Origin: CAZTUH01 sp964616175
GTDB taxonomy: Bacteria > Pseudomonadota > Gammaproteobacteria > Burkholderiales > Burkholderiaceae_B
Direction of reading: 5' to 3'
Assembly: GCA_964616175.1 (NCBI GenBank)
Contig: CAZTUH010000003.1
Location: 124,001 to 188,000 of the forward strand
DNA: 64,000 bases
The position numbers and the translations under genes are program-made. This document shows positions 28,379-37,773 of the stretch, piece by piece (within the stretch, counting starts at the first letter, position 1; each line of letters opens with the position of its first letter). The notes beneath the pieces were generated by a model. It worked only from the letters and a program-made list of their open reading frames with translations, ran no database searches and was not told where the DNA came from.

Positions 28379-29167
28379 TTAACATGAGCTTAAATTTAAT
28401 GCTTCATAAGATTTTAACAAAATTTTAGATGCAGCTATAGCTGCAGAAGTTCCTTCAAAATTATCTATGATAGCTTTAGTTCTTTTAATGGCAGCGATGT
28501 AAGCTCCCATTTGATAATAGTGATTTGCAATATGCATTTCTTTCATTGCAATACAATTTGAAAGTAAAACTAACTGTTTTTTAGCGTCAGCTGCATATTT
28601 ACTTTTTGGAAAAAGCTCAATGAGTCTAGAAAATATTTTATAAGCTTGTTGGATGCTTTCATTGTCTCGTTTTGATAAATCAGGATTTATCAAAAAAATA
28701 GAATTTTTCTTTTTATGCAAATTTAAAATCAAAAATCCCTTCATGTATAAAGCATGATCTATTTGTTCATGATGTTTGTAAAATTTCAAGAAATAATTGA
28801 TTCGAGATAGTGAGATCTCATATCTTTTATTTTTAAAATCCAGATAAGCTAAATCAAGCATCATTTGAGCTGAATTACCTATTCCAATTGGCGGATTATT
28901 ATCCGCCTTAATTCTAGAAAGTTTATCAATTTGTTTACTACTTTCTTTCATTTTTTTTAAGTCTAAACCGTTGAACCTTTCTTTGGAATTTGTAACATAT
29001 GTCTCTGTATTTAGTGGTATTGAACTGAAAGTATTGCTCTTCGAAAGAGCAAACTCACATTTGAAGATTGCAATAACAAATATTAAAATGATAGAAGTAA
29101 AATGTAAGAAAACAGATACTTTTTGATATGAATGAAAATTCAATACAGATAAAAAATTAATATTCAC
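28379..29167 (-). CDS. bamD: Outer-membrane assembly factor BamD (ComL)
   Basis: A tetratricopeptide-repeat component of the BAM complex, which inserts beta-barrel proteins into the outer membrane. The 262-residue product shows the family pattern in its second half: ESIQQAYKIFSRLIELFPKS, then EMHIANHYYQMGAYIAAIKR and LLKSYEALNL. BamD is normally a lipoprotein. Here a hydrophobic helix (about 17-36) precedes Cys37, but the residues before it (IFK) do not form a lipobox. The N-terminal 90 residues are poorly conserved. Divergence from rluD is the standard betaproteobacterial arrangement. Confidence 0.87.
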   Translation of the reverse strand: MNINFLSVLNFHSYQKVSVFLHFTSIILIFVIAIFKCEFALSKSNTFSSIPLNTETYVTNSKERFNGLDLKKMKESSKQIDKLSRIKADNNPPIGIGNSAQMMLDLAYLDFKNKRYEISLSRINYFLKFYKHHEQIDHALYMKGFLILNLHKKKNSIFLINPDLSKRDNESIQQAYKIFSRLIELFPKSKYAADAKKQLVLLSNCIAMKEMHIANHYYQMGAYIAAIKRTKAIIDNFEGTSAAIAASKILLKSYEALNLSSC

Positions 29168-29282
29168 AAGAACTATTTTCCTTCAATAACAACTTTTATT
29201 TACTTGAATTCGAATTACAGGTTTTTGTTGGCCAACTTAATCCTTTAAATTTCTTGAGTCAAATCACCTATCACATAGCATT

Positions 29283-30227
29283 ATGCAGCAATTAAAAAAA
29301 CTGATCAAACATCCAAAAATAATCCCCTTGCCTAATAATTTAAAAATGGATAGATTGGATAAGGTTTTAGCTTTTCTATTGAAGGAATATTCTCGCAATA
29401 CATTACAGAAATTAGTTAGAGAAGGTTTGATAAGAGTAAATGGATTGTTATCAAAACCTAGGAAAATAATTAGTGCTTCTGATGTCATCACAATATTGGC
29501 AGAATTGGAAACGGCAAACTACATAATTCCAATGCCAATCAATTTTTCCGTAATTGAAGAAAGTGAAGATTGGATTTTAATTAATAAACCTGCTGGTCTT
29601 GTAACCCACCCAGGTATTAATAACCTTAGTAATACTCTTTTGCATGGCCTTTTATTCTACTATCCAGAACTGGATAAAATCGATCGGGGAGGGATCATTC
29701 ATAGGCTTGATAAAAATACATCAGGACTAATGATTATAGCGCGAACCCTAAGATCTAGAACGTGTTTAATAAATCAATGGAAATCAAAGTCTATTAGACG
29801 GGAATATAGAGCATTGGTACATGGAAACCTAAATGCAAAAAGTGTAGTTAACAAACCTATAGGTCGTGATCCTATCAATCGAACAAGAATGACAACTAAA
29901 AATCCCATTAATCCTAGAAATGCAACAACTCATTATATACCAATTTTTTCTGGATATATTTTCAAAAAAGATCCCATTACAGAGATAATTTGCTATTTAG
30001 AAACAGGTCGAACACATCAGATAAGATCGCATATGTCTGGAATAGGACATCCTTTATTGGGTGATACATTATATGGTGGTAAATATTTAGATAAGGTAAA
30101 GAGGCAAATGTTACATTCTAAAACATTAGGATTTCATGATCCCAATAGTGGAAAATTTCTCTTTTTTTCTTCTGATCTTCCATCTGATATGTTGAATGTA
30201 AAAGAATCTATTGAATGGAAAATTTAA
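29283..30227 (+). CDS. rluD: 23S rRNA pseudouridine synthase RluD
   Basis: RluD makes pseudouridines in helix 69 of 23S rRNA. The 314 residues contain an N-terminal S4 RNA-binding domain (about 22-85) and the catalytic segment HRLDKNTSGLM with the active-site Asp. The RluA/RluD signature LETGRTHQIRSH follows at about 240. The divergent neighbour bamD supports RluD over RluC. The conserved N-terminus starts close to Met22, but relatives also have a short leader, so ATG 29283 is kept. Confidence 0.95.
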   Translation: MQQLKKLIKHPKIIPLPNNLKMDRLDKVLAFLLKEYSRNTLQKLVREGLIRVNGLLSKPRKIISASDVITILAELETANYIIPMPINFSVIEESEDWILINKPAGLVTHPGINNLSNTLLHGLLFYYPELDKIDRGGIIHRLDKNTSGLMIIARTLRSRTCLINQWKSKSIRREYRALVHGNLNAKSVVNKPIGRDPINRTRMTTKNPINPRNATTHYIPIFSGYIFKKDPITEIICYLETGRTHQIRSHMSGIGHPLLGDTLYGGKYLDKVKRQMLHSKTLGFHDPNSGKFLFFSSDLPSDMLNVKESIEWKI

Positions 30228-30409
30228 ATTTCAGAAATAATTTTTTTCTTTCCTAGAAAAATTATACTTTTCTATTTCTTTTTTTCTTGCAAAAAATCAT
30301 GTAGGATTCATTGGTTGTAAAAATTAGAATATTTTTAGAAAAATTGGTTTTATTTCTTTGAAGAGGATTTACTTGATTTGTTTAGATTATTATTGGAGAT
30401 CATAAAAAA

Positions 30410-30538
30410 ATGAAAGAACGAAAACGTATACATCGAAATGCTTTGGAACGTCATTGCTTAGAAAGATTTTTAAAACGCTTATTCATTAATTTTCCCAAAG
30501 ATGTTTTCAAAATGTTAGAAAGAATTAAACGATCTTAA
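30410..30538 (+). CDS. Small basic protein, unknown
   Basis: A 42-codon frame, MKERKRIHRN to MLERIKRS, too short for most ORF lists. GGAG lies 12 bases before the ATG, which is a plausible though long spacing. About 40% of residues are Lys, Arg or His, and the sequence could form an amphipathic helix able to bind nucleic acid or ribosomes. It lies in the 433-base gap between rluD and minE, in the direction of rluD. I do not recognise the family. It could also be a chance frame in AT-rich DNA. Confidence 0.35.
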   Translation: MKERKRIHRNALERHCLERFLKRLFINFPKDVFKMLERIKRS

Positions 30539-30660
30539 GAAAAAAGCAGTTAAAATAGTTAAACAAAACTTTCAGCTAGGTAAAAGTAGATATAATATCC
30601 ATTAATTTGATCCAAAAGTTATAAACCAAACCTTAAAAAAGAAGAAATTAAATTTAAGAT

Positions 30661-30915
30661 TTAATACTTTTGAGGTATTTCTATTTTTACCTCAAGCAAT
30701 TCTAAGGAATCTTGTTTTTCAAGATTGACCTTAATATCATTTGGATTAATTTGTACATATTTTAGTATTACTGATACTAATTCTTTTTGCAATTGTGGTA
30801 GAAAATCAGAAGAGAATCGTCCAGAACGATCGTGAGCAAGAATCAATTGGAGACGTCCTTTAGCAGTATTTGCTGATCTTTTTTTTTCTCCAAGTAAAAA
30901 CGATAATAAGGGCAT
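30661..30915 (-). CDS. minE: Cell division topological specificity factor MinE
   Basis: MinE displaces MinD from the membrane and drives pole-to-pole oscillation, which centres the division septum. The 84-residue product is of normal length. The N-terminal amphipathic helix (LLSFLLGEKK) is followed by the MinD-contact region (RLQLILAHDR) and the dimerisation domain. It is the last gene of minC-minD-minE and starts three bases after the minD stop. Confidence 0.97.
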   Translation of the reverse strand: MPLLSFLLGEKKRSANTAKGRLQLILAHDRSGRFSSDFLPQLQKELVSVILKYVQINPNDIKVNLEKQDSLELLEVKIEIPQKY

Positions 30916-30918
30916 TAA

Positions 30919-31734
30919 TCATCCTCCCTTAAATAGCCGCTTAAATAGACTAGGTTTTTCATATTCTGTAAAACGCATTGGTATTTCTTCTTTTAAATAA
31001 CGTCCTACTACATCTTTATATGCTTTAGCAACATTACTATCTCCATAATGAATAACAGGTAGGCCTTGATTAGAAGCATGCAATATTGTACTGGATTCTG
31101 GAATAACTCCAATTAATTGGATTCGAAGAATATCCTCAATATCGGAAATGGATAACATTTCCCCATTTAAAACTCGCTTTGGATTATATCGAGTCAATAA
31201 CAGAAATTCTTTTATAGGTTCATCTTCCATAATCGCTCGACGAGATTTGGCTGATAATATTCCTAATATCCGATCCGAATCACGGACTGATGATATCTCT
31301 GGGTTTGTTACAATCAATGCATCGTCAGCAAAATAAGCTGCTATCAGAGCTCCAGTCTCAATCCCAGCGGGTGAATCGCAAACAATATATTCAAAACCTA
31401 GATCTTTCAAATTTTGAATGACTTTTCCAACTCCATCCTGGGTCAAAGCATTTTTATCTCTAGTTTGTGAAGCTGGAAGGATCGATAATTTATGAAGCTT
31501 TCTATCTTTTATAAGAGCTTGTCTAAGAGTTGCTTCGCCTTGAACTACATTTATAAAATCATATACAACACGTCTTTCACATCCCATGATCAGGTCAAGA
31601 TTCCGAAGACCAACATCAAAATCAATTACTGCTGTTTTATAGCCACGCATAGCCAAACCTGCAGAAAAGCTTGCACTACTAGTTGTTTTCCCCACCCCAC
31701 CTTTTCCAGAAGTTACCACAATAACACGTGCCAT
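30919..31734 (-). CDS. minD: Septum site-determining ATPase MinD
   Basis: A membrane-associated ParA-type ATPase that recruits MinC and MinE. The 271-residue product has the deviant Walker A GKGGVGKTT (10-18) with the signature Lys11. The Asp-rich switch DFDVGLRNLDL follows, and the C-terminal amphipathic membrane-targeting helix (KPSLFKRLFKGG) is intact. It lies between minC (112 bases upstream) and minE. Confidence 0.98.
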   Translation of the reverse strand: MARVIVVTSGKGGVGKTTSSASFSAGLAMRGYKTAVIDFDVGLRNLDLIMGCERRVVYDFINVVQGEATLRQALIKDRKLHKLSILPASQTRDKNALTQDGVGKVIQNLKDLGFEYIVCDSPAGIETGALIAAYFADDALIVTNPEISSVRDSDRILGILSAKSRRAIMEDEPIKEFLLLTRYNPKRVLNGEMLSISDIEDILRIQLIGVIPESSTILHASNQGLPVIHYGDSNVAKAYKDVVGRYLKEEIPMRFTEYEKPSLFKRLFKGG

Positions 31735-31846
31735 AAGAAAAGAATCCTTTAAACAACAATCAAGAAATCCATTTAAAAAAGGAAAATGATTAACATTGCG
31801 TTAATAAATACTATTAATCAAACTGTTTTGAGTAATTTAATAGAAA

Positions 31847-32530
31847 TTAAAGAGCTTGAATAAACAAAGTGTTATCTCTCAATTCAATTAAGGCTGGATT
31901 ATTGTGTAATGCTTTACTAGGTTTTTTTTCTAGTAAATGGTAAATCCCTGCAACAGAGAGAAGTTCTGCATCAAGCTGAGTTGTAAAGATTCGCATGGAT
32001 TTATTTCCATTTGCTCCTGCCATAGCTTTCCCACGAAGAGGTCCATAGACATGAATGTTTCCATCTGCTATTATTTCTGCCCCTTGACTTACCATGCCAA
32101 TTACGATCAAATCGGCACGATGTGCATATATTTTTTGACCTGATCTCAATGGTTTTTTAACTACAAGAGACGAAATAGAATTTTGAGAATTTAAAATTGA
32201 CTGTTGACTTTTATAATTCAAGGGTAATTCTACAGATCTGAATCCTGCTGTTTGTACATTTTTCTTATCCTCAATGTCAGACACTGCTGCACCAACAACA
32301 GATAAGTTGTTTTTTCTCAAAATTTCTGCAAGAGCTTGCCAATTAATGCGTTCCCTTACAGATCGGGCATCTATTACGATAGATTCATTAGCACGAAAGC
32401 AATTCATATCATGTATGCGATCTTCTAATGCTATCTTAATTTGCAGAAGATCTGCAGTATGCATTACCATTCTTACTACGTATAGGGAAGATCCTTTTAA
32501 ACTTAATGCTAAAGGATTTTTTTTGATCAT
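31847..32530 (-). CDS. minC: Septum site-determining protein MinC
   Basis: MinC inhibits FtsZ polymerisation away from midcell. The 227-residue product has an N-terminal FtsZ-binding domain (about 1-105). The C-terminal beta-helix domain is recognisable by RSGQKIYAHRADLIVIG, then GAEIIADGNIHVYGPLRG and AMAGANGN. It starts five bases after the end of glnS, so glnS-minC-minD-minE may be one transcript. Confidence 0.96.
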   Translation of the reverse strand: MIKKNPLALSLKGSSLYVVRMVMHTADLLQIKIALEDRIHDMNCFRANESIVIDARSVRERINWQALAEILRKNNLSVVGAAVSDIEDKKNVQTAGFRSVELPLNYKSQQSILNSQNSISSLVVKKPLRSGQKIYAHRADLIVIGMVSQGAEIIADGNIHVYGPLRGKAMAGANGNKSMRIFTTQLDAELLSVAGIYHLLEKKPSKALHNNPALIELRDNTLFIQAL

Positions 32531-32534
32531 TTTT

Positions 32535-34304
32535 TTAAAACGATTTTTGGTATACAGGATTTTTCAAAGTAACAATACGATTTAGAACAGGGAACTCTTT
32601 ATCTTGAATCGTATCAAGTATAAAATATCCCAAACGTTCAAATTGCCAAGTTTTCAGAGAGCTAGTCAGAACATCTGGTTCTATCCAACCAGAAACCACC
32701 TCCTTAGAATTTGGATTCAAAGATTGAATAAAATCTTTATTTCCAAGATCAGGGTATGGATCTAGAAATAGGTAATTATATAAACATATAAAAACTTTGG
32801 ATGCATGATTTACACTTACCCAGGAAATGTTACCTTTAACTTGAATGGAATTTGATCCAGGAGTCCCACTTTTTGTATTTGGTAGATATTTTGCATATAC
32901 CTCGGTAATATTACCATTTTTATCCTTTAAAAAACCAGTGCATTGAATAATATATCCATATTTCAAACGCACAAAATTCCCTGGGAAAAGACGAAAATAA
33001 TTTTTGGGTGGTATTTCAAAGAAATCGCTCTTTTCTATCCAAAGCTCTCTACTCAATGGAAATTCTCTGTTTCCAAGACTTTTCTTTTGAGGATGTTTTG
33101 GAGCAACACATAATTCAGTTTTTCCATTTTGGAAATTAGTGATAACTAATTTGATTGGCCTGAGTACAGCCATTGCTCGTTGAGCTATTGGATCTAGATC
33201 ATCACGAATAGCTTCTTCCAATAGTTTGTATTCTATATACGTATCTGACTTAGATATTGCGATTCTGTTACAAAATGATTTTAAAGCTGATGGAGTATAA
33301 CCCCGGCGTCGTAATCCAAGGATAGTTGGCATTCTTGGATCATCCCATCCATTAACATGTCCTTCTTCTACAAGTTGTGACAATTTTCTTTTGCTAGTAA
33401 CAATATGTGTAAGATTCAACCGAGAAAATTCGTATTGATTTGGAAGAGGTTCAAGCAACTTTCCAAGTTTGACTAATTTGTTCAAAATCCAATCATAAAA
33501 AGGACGTTGATCTCCAAATTCCAAGGTGCAAATGCTATGAGTAATTCCTTCTAAAGCATCTTCAATTGGATGAGCCCAACTGTACATTGGATAAACATAT
33601 TTTTTAGTTCCAAGCCGATGATGCTTAATATGTTTAACACGATACATAATAGGATCTCGAAGATTGATATTTGGAGACTTCATGTCAATCTTAGCACGTA
33701 AAACTAAACTTTCATCTGGGAATTTTCCTTGACACATTTCCTGAAATAAGAAAAGCGATTCAGATATAGGTCGTTCTCTCCATGGGGAATCTATGCCTGG
33801 TTGAGTCCGTGTGCCTCGATGAGACCGAATTTCTTCTGGACTTTGCTCATCAATGTAAGCAAGTCCAGCTTTAATAAGTGCTTCAGCAAATTCAGACATA
33901 TAATCAAAGTAATCACTCGCAAAATAGAGATTTTCTTCTTTATCGTTACTTTTCCAGTCAAAACCAAGCCAACGAATTGATTCTATTATCGAATCAACAT
34001 ACTTTTGTTTTTCATTAGAAGGATTAGTATCATCAAAACGTAAATGACAAACCCCTCCATATTCTTTGGCTAACCCAAAGTTCAAGCAAATGCTTTTAAC
34101 ATGTCCTATATGAAGATATCCATTTGGTTCTGGAGGGAATCTAGTCCGTATTCGTGCCTTGTCTTGTTTTCCATAAGCTTGTACAGCAGCTGGTCCTGGT
34201 TTTCCTGACCAGAGCTTTCGATTCAAACGTCCTGATTTAAAGTCATTGTCGATGATTCGATGGAGAAAATTTGAAGAAGATCGTAAATCAGAAGCTTTGC
34301 TCAT
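32535..34304 (-). CDS. glnS: Glutaminyl-tRNA synthetase
   Basis: GlnS charges tRNA-Gln directly, so this organism need not use the GatCAB route for glutamine. The 589-residue class I enzyme has HIGH at 65-68 after FPPEPNGYL and the KMSKS-equivalent TSKRKL. The CP-domain segments FDDTNPS and RFPFYDWI-like motifs lie between, and the anticodon-binding beta-barrels (about 370-580) are complete. The 223 bases upstream contain no gene. minC follows immediately. Confidence 0.96.
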   Translation of the reverse strand: MSKASDLRSSSNFLHRIIDNDFKSGRLNRKLWSGKPGPAAVQAYGKQDKARIRTRFPPEPNGYLHIGHVKSICLNFGLAKEYGGVCHLRFDDTNPSNEKQKYVDSIIESIRWLGFDWKSNDKEENLYFASDYFDYMSEFAEALIKAGLAYIDEQSPEEIRSHRGTRTQPGIDSPWRERPISESLFLFQEMCQGKFPDESLVLRAKIDMKSPNINLRDPIMYRVKHIKHHRLGTKKYVYPMYSWAHPIEDALEGITHSICTLEFGDQRPFYDWILNKLVKLGKLLEPLPNQYEFSRLNLTHIVTSKRKLSQLVEEGHVNGWDDPRMPTILGLRRRGYTPSALKSFCNRIAISKSDTYIEYKLLEEAIRDDLDPIAQRAMAVLRPIKLVITNFQNGKTELCVAPKHPQKKSLGNREFPLSRELWIEKSDFFEIPPKNYFRLFPGNFVRLKYGYIIQCTGFLKDKNGNITEVYAKYLPNTKSGTPGSNSIQVKGNISWVSVNHASKVFICLYNYLFLDPYPDLGNKDFIQSLNPNSKEVVSGWIEPDVLTSSLKTWQFERLGYFILDTIQDKEFPVLNRIVTLKNPVYQKSF

Positions 34305-34527
34305 TTTATTTTTGATAAGGTTTGAAAAAAAATTTTTGAAATCTTGATTTCATGCAAAAAATAACTATTAGAATCCAAATTAGGAACCGTTATTTGCACT
34401 TTTTTTATTTTCCGGAATTTTCAATATCTTCCAATTTTCATAAAAATAACTAAAATTATTAACTTAAGATAAAGATCCTCGATATTTTTCTTTGCTATTA
34501 ACTAAAAATTTATTTGTAAATAAAAGC

Positions 34528-35535
34528 TCAACCAGATTGAGTGAGCAAATCTCTAGAGAGATGTTTCCAAGTTTCCGAAGTGACAGTTCTTCCTCTTGCA
34601 GTTCGTTGCAGATAGCCATTTTGGATTAAATAGGGCTCAATAACATCTTCAATTGTGTCACGTTCTTCACCTATTGCAACAGCTAAATTTTCAATTCCAA
34701 CAGGTCCTCCATTGAATTTTTGGATAATTGCTTCAAGCAGCTTTCTATCCATTGAATCTAGACCCTTTGAATCAACGTCAAGCATACTCAGTGCTTGACT
34801 TGCTACTTCTACATTAATAATCTTTTCTGATTTTACTTGAGCATAATCTCGTACCCGTTTTAATAAGCGATTTGCAATGCGCGGTGTACCCCGAGCTCTG
34901 CGAGCAATCTCTTTAGCTCCTTCTAATGTCAAACTCACTTTTAAAAAGTTTGCATTTCTCTCGATAATCTTTGCGAGATCATCAGGGGAATAAAATTCTA
35001 GTCTTAGAACAATACCAAAACGGTCCCTTAATGGATTAGTAAGCATTCCTGCTCTTGTTGTTGCACCTACCAAAGTAAAGGGTTTCAAATCTAATTTTAT
35101 GCTTCGGGCAGTTGGTCCTTCACCGATTAAGATATCAATCTGAAAATCTTCCAACGCAGGATAGAGAGTTTCTTCAACTATTGGAGATAACCTGTGAATT
35201 TCATCGATAAAAAGTATGTCATTTCTTTCCAAATTTGTTAGAAGAGCAGCAAGATCACCAGCTTTTTCCAAAACTGGCCCTGATGTCTGTCGAAGATTTG
35301 TACCCATTTCATGAGCAATGATATGTGCTAGAGTTGTTTTTCCTAGTCCTGGAGGACCAAAAATTAAAGAGTGATCCAAAGGCTCATCCCGTTGTCGGGA
35401 TGCTGCAATAAATACTTCTAATTGTTCTCTAGGTTGTTTTTGCCCAGTATAATCTTTAAGAATTTTTGGCCTTAAAGATTGTTCAACAAACTCTTCATCA
35501 TGAGATGCAGGATTAGATGTTACTATTCGATTCAT
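34528..35535 (-). CDS. ruvB: Holliday junction branch migration ATPase RuvB
   Basis: The motor of the RuvABC resolvasome. The 335 residues contain Walker A GPPGLGKTT (60-68) and the Walker B segment LFIDEIHRL. The sensor region TTRAGML and the C-terminal winged helix (GYLQRTARGR) are also intact. It is separated from ruvC-ruvA by an oppositely oriented NDUFA9-like gene, so the three ruv genes are not one operon here. The start ATG 35535 fits the family. Confidence 0.98.
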   Translation of the reverse strand: MNRIVTSNPASHDEEFVEQSLRPKILKDYTGQKQPREQLEVFIAASRQRDEPLDHSLIFGPPGLGKTTLAHIIAHEMGTNLRQTSGPVLEKAGDLAALLTNLERNDILFIDEIHRLSPIVEETLYPALEDFQIDILIGEGPTARSIKLDLKPFTLVGATTRAGMLTNPLRDRFGIVLRLEFYSPDDLAKIIERNANFLKVSLTLEGAKEIARRARGTPRIANRLLKRVRDYAQVKSEKIINVEVASQALSMLDVDSKGLDSMDRKLLEAIIQKFNGGPVGIENLAVAIGEERDTIEDVIEPYLIQNGYLQRTARGRTVTSETWKHLSRDLLTQSG

Positions 35536-35703
35536 AATAGTTTAGTATATCTCAAATATAATTATTTTTGAGTGTCTTATATGTATAACTTACATTATAA
35601 TTAATCAAGAAGTAACAAAATAGGAATGTTTATGTATTTTTGACAGATCATTGAGAAATCCTTAAAAGTTATTCTATAAAGAATGGGGATGAGGGTAAAA
35701 ATT

Positions 35704-36618
35704 ATGCGAATCCTAATTATAGGTGGTACCGGATTTGTTGGACGACATTTAATGAGTCGACTTTCTTCATGTGAACATCAGGTTATACTTCCAATACGAA
35801 GTTACAAAAATACAAAGGATCTGAGGATATTACCTTTTGTTAGTTTAACTGAATCAGACATTAATGATCATCTTGTCCTTGAACAATTAGTTAGTGAATC
35901 TGATGTTGTGATTAACCTGCTAGGAATATTGAATGCTAAGGGAAAGAAATGGCCTTACAATTCTGAATTTTATAAATATCACGTAGAATTACCAAAGCAG
36001 ATTGCTATTGCCTGCCAAAAACATAATGTCAAAAAACTATTACATTTCAGTGCACTTGGAGCAAATTCAAGTGGTCCAAGCATGTACTTGCGTTCTAAAG
36101 GAGATGGGGAAAAAGCAATTTGCGAGATCTTTTCAAATTGGACTCAAGGTAATTTTTCTATTATCCGCCCATCAATAATATTTGGGCCAGGAGATAAATC
36201 AACTATCACTATTGCTAAGTTAGCTCATTGGTTGCCCTTTATTCCAATTTCTTATTCGGAAACTCTTGTTCAACCTATATATGTCAATGATGTAGTAGAC
36301 TTTACATTGAAAATTTTAGATTCAGAATTTGTATCTAAAAAATTTTATGAATTGGGAGGACCAAAAATCTATTCCTTAAAAGAATTTGTGCGCTTGTGTG
36401 CAGTATATAGTGGTAATGCACGATATGTTTACTCGCTGCCAAAAGCAATTGGATATATACCTGCATTTATTTTTGAATTCCTAACTGGCTCAACTTTAAT
36501 TTCTCGGGATAATCTAAATACTCTTAGTATAGACAATGTTTGCAATCCAGATTTATCTGTAGATTTAACATTCTCTAGTTTTGAATCAATTGCAACAACA
36601 TATTTGAACAGAAGATAA
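35704..36618 (+). CDS. NDUFA9-like NAD(P)-binding protein (atypical SDR)
   Basis: A 304-residue atypical short-chain dehydrogenase of the complex I NDUFA9-like family. The nucleotide-binding motif GGTGFVGRHL sits at residues 7-16. A Tyr-x-x-x-Lys pair (YLRSK) and the RPSIIFGPGD segment characterise the family. In mitochondria the homologue is a complex I accessory subunit; the bacterial role is uncertain, with quinone-related functions suggested. The start is ATG 35704 because GAGGG lies eight bases before it; the earlier ATG at 35683 has no ribosome site. It lies inside the ruv cluster on the opposite strand. Confidence 0.85.
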   Translation: MRILIIGGTGFVGRHLMSRLSSCEHQVILPIRSYKNTKDLRILPFVSLTESDINDHLVLEQLVSESDVVINLLGILNAKGKKWPYNSEFYKYHVELPKQIAIACQKHNVKKLLHFSALGANSSGPSMYLRSKGDGEKAICEIFSNWTQGNFSIIRPSIIFGPGDKSTITIAKLAHWLPFIPISYSETLVQPIYVNDVVDFTLKILDSEFVSKKFYELGGPKIYSLKEFVRLCAVYSGNARYVYSLPKAIGYIPAFIFEFLTGSTLISRDNLNTLSIDNVCNPDLSVDLTFSSFESIATTYLNRR

Positions 36619-36645
36619 ATAAGATTTTTTGACAGAATTTTTTAG

Positions 36646-37209
36646 TTAGCTCAAGAGCTTGAGGGCATATTTGATACTGTTGGATAAGCTAAGATCTTTT
36701 GGAATTTTTCTAATTACAGCAAAGGATTCCTTGCTTGAATAACCTAACGCAATTAAAGCATTGACAATTTCATGTTGTTCTTTACACACGTTATTTTCAT
36801 TAAAAGGAATAAGTTCAATCTTTCCATAAAGCTCCAATATCAAACGTTGAGCACCCTTTTTTCCAATTCCTGGAATATTAGTTAGTCGATCAAATTCCTT
36901 TGAAAGTATTGCTTTGTAAAATTCTTCCAAAGATATATTAGCAAGGATTGATAAAGCTACCTTAGATCCTATTCCAGAAACTTTCATCATTAACCGAAAT
37001 ATATCTCGTTCATGGATATTATTAAATCCATATAATACACAATACTCTTGTCGGATCATCATGTGGGTGAATAACATTAATTTTTCTCCAAGATTTGGTA
37101 ATATTATGTTTTTCGGTATATTAATCTCATAGCCCAATCCATAAACGTCAATGCAAACTGTGGATGAAGATAGAATCTCTGTTAAAATCCCCTCAATTTT
37201 TCCTATCAT
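36646..37209 (-). CDS. ruvA: Holliday junction binding protein RuvA
   Basis: RuvA holds the four-way junction for RuvB. The 187-residue product has the N-terminal OB domain (MIGKIEG to about 64). Helix-hairpin-helix segments follow (LMKVSGIGSKVALSIL and LTNIPGIGKKGAQRL), then the C-terminal RuvB-contacting domain (ALIALGYSSKE). The start is ATG 37209, with GGAAG shortly upstream; four codons above it are open but not conserved. It follows ruvC by 27 bases. Confidence 0.97.
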   Translation of the reverse strand: MIGKIEGILTEILSSSTVCIDVYGLGYEINIPKNIILPNLGEKLMLFTHMMIRQEYCVLYGFNNIHERDIFRLMMKVSGIGSKVALSILANISLEEFYKAILSKEFDRLTNIPGIGKKGAQRLILELYGKIELIPFNENNVCKEQHEIVNALIALGYSSKESFAVIRKIPKDLSLSNSIKYALKLLS

Positions 37210-37236
37210 TACATCTTCCATATGATCAAAATTAAA

Positions 37237-37773
37237 TCAACGCAATCGCCCATGTTTAAATTTTCCAATTCCCTGGGACGATAGTCTTATCTCAATTTTT
37301 CTTAACATAGAATCAGCATTTGCATGACAAATAGCACAAGCAAGTGCATCAGCGGAATCTGATCCTGGAAGCTTATCCAAAGATAAAAGATTTCTTATCA
37401 TTCTTTGTACTTGTTCTTTCGTGGCTTTTCCTGTTCCCACAATGGCTTTTTTTATTTGCAAGGCAGTATATTCATGAATGGATAATTTACCGCTTGATAG
37501 CGCACAAAGCACAGCTCCGCGAGCATGCCCAAGCAGCAACGAAGAATTGGGATTAGAATTTAGGAAAACAATTTCCACCGCTGAAGCTTCTGGTCTATGC
37601 TTTTCAACAATATTGCAAATATTATCAAAGATGATTTGAAGTCTTTCTGGTATTGAATAATTTGAAGGAGCAGAAATTACTCCATGAATTACATGTTGGA
37701 TAATAGGTCCATCTGAGCTAATTATTCCGTAACCTGTATGGTTCAATCCTGGGTCAATTCCTAAAATTTGCAT
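37237..37773 (-). CDS. ruvC: Holliday junction resolvase RuvC
   Basis: RuvC cuts Holliday junctions. The 178-residue product begins MQILGIDPGLNHTGYG with catalytic Asp7. It continues with the second acidic cluster (AVEIVFLN) and the C-terminal DSADALACAICH pair of Asp residues. The start is ATG 37773, sharing the last A of the purH stop in TAATG, a coupled arrangement. It is followed by ruvA. The upstream in-frame codons overlap purH and are not conserved. Confidence 0.97.
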   Translation of the reverse strand: MQILGIDPGLNHTGYGIISSDGPIIQHVIHGVISAPSNYSIPERLQIIFDNICNIVEKHRPEASAVEIVFLNSNPNSSLLLGHARGAVLCALSSGKLSIHEYTALQIKKAIVGTGKATKEQVQRMIRNLLSLDKLPGSDSADALACAICHANADSMLRKIEIRLSSQGIGKFKHGRLR

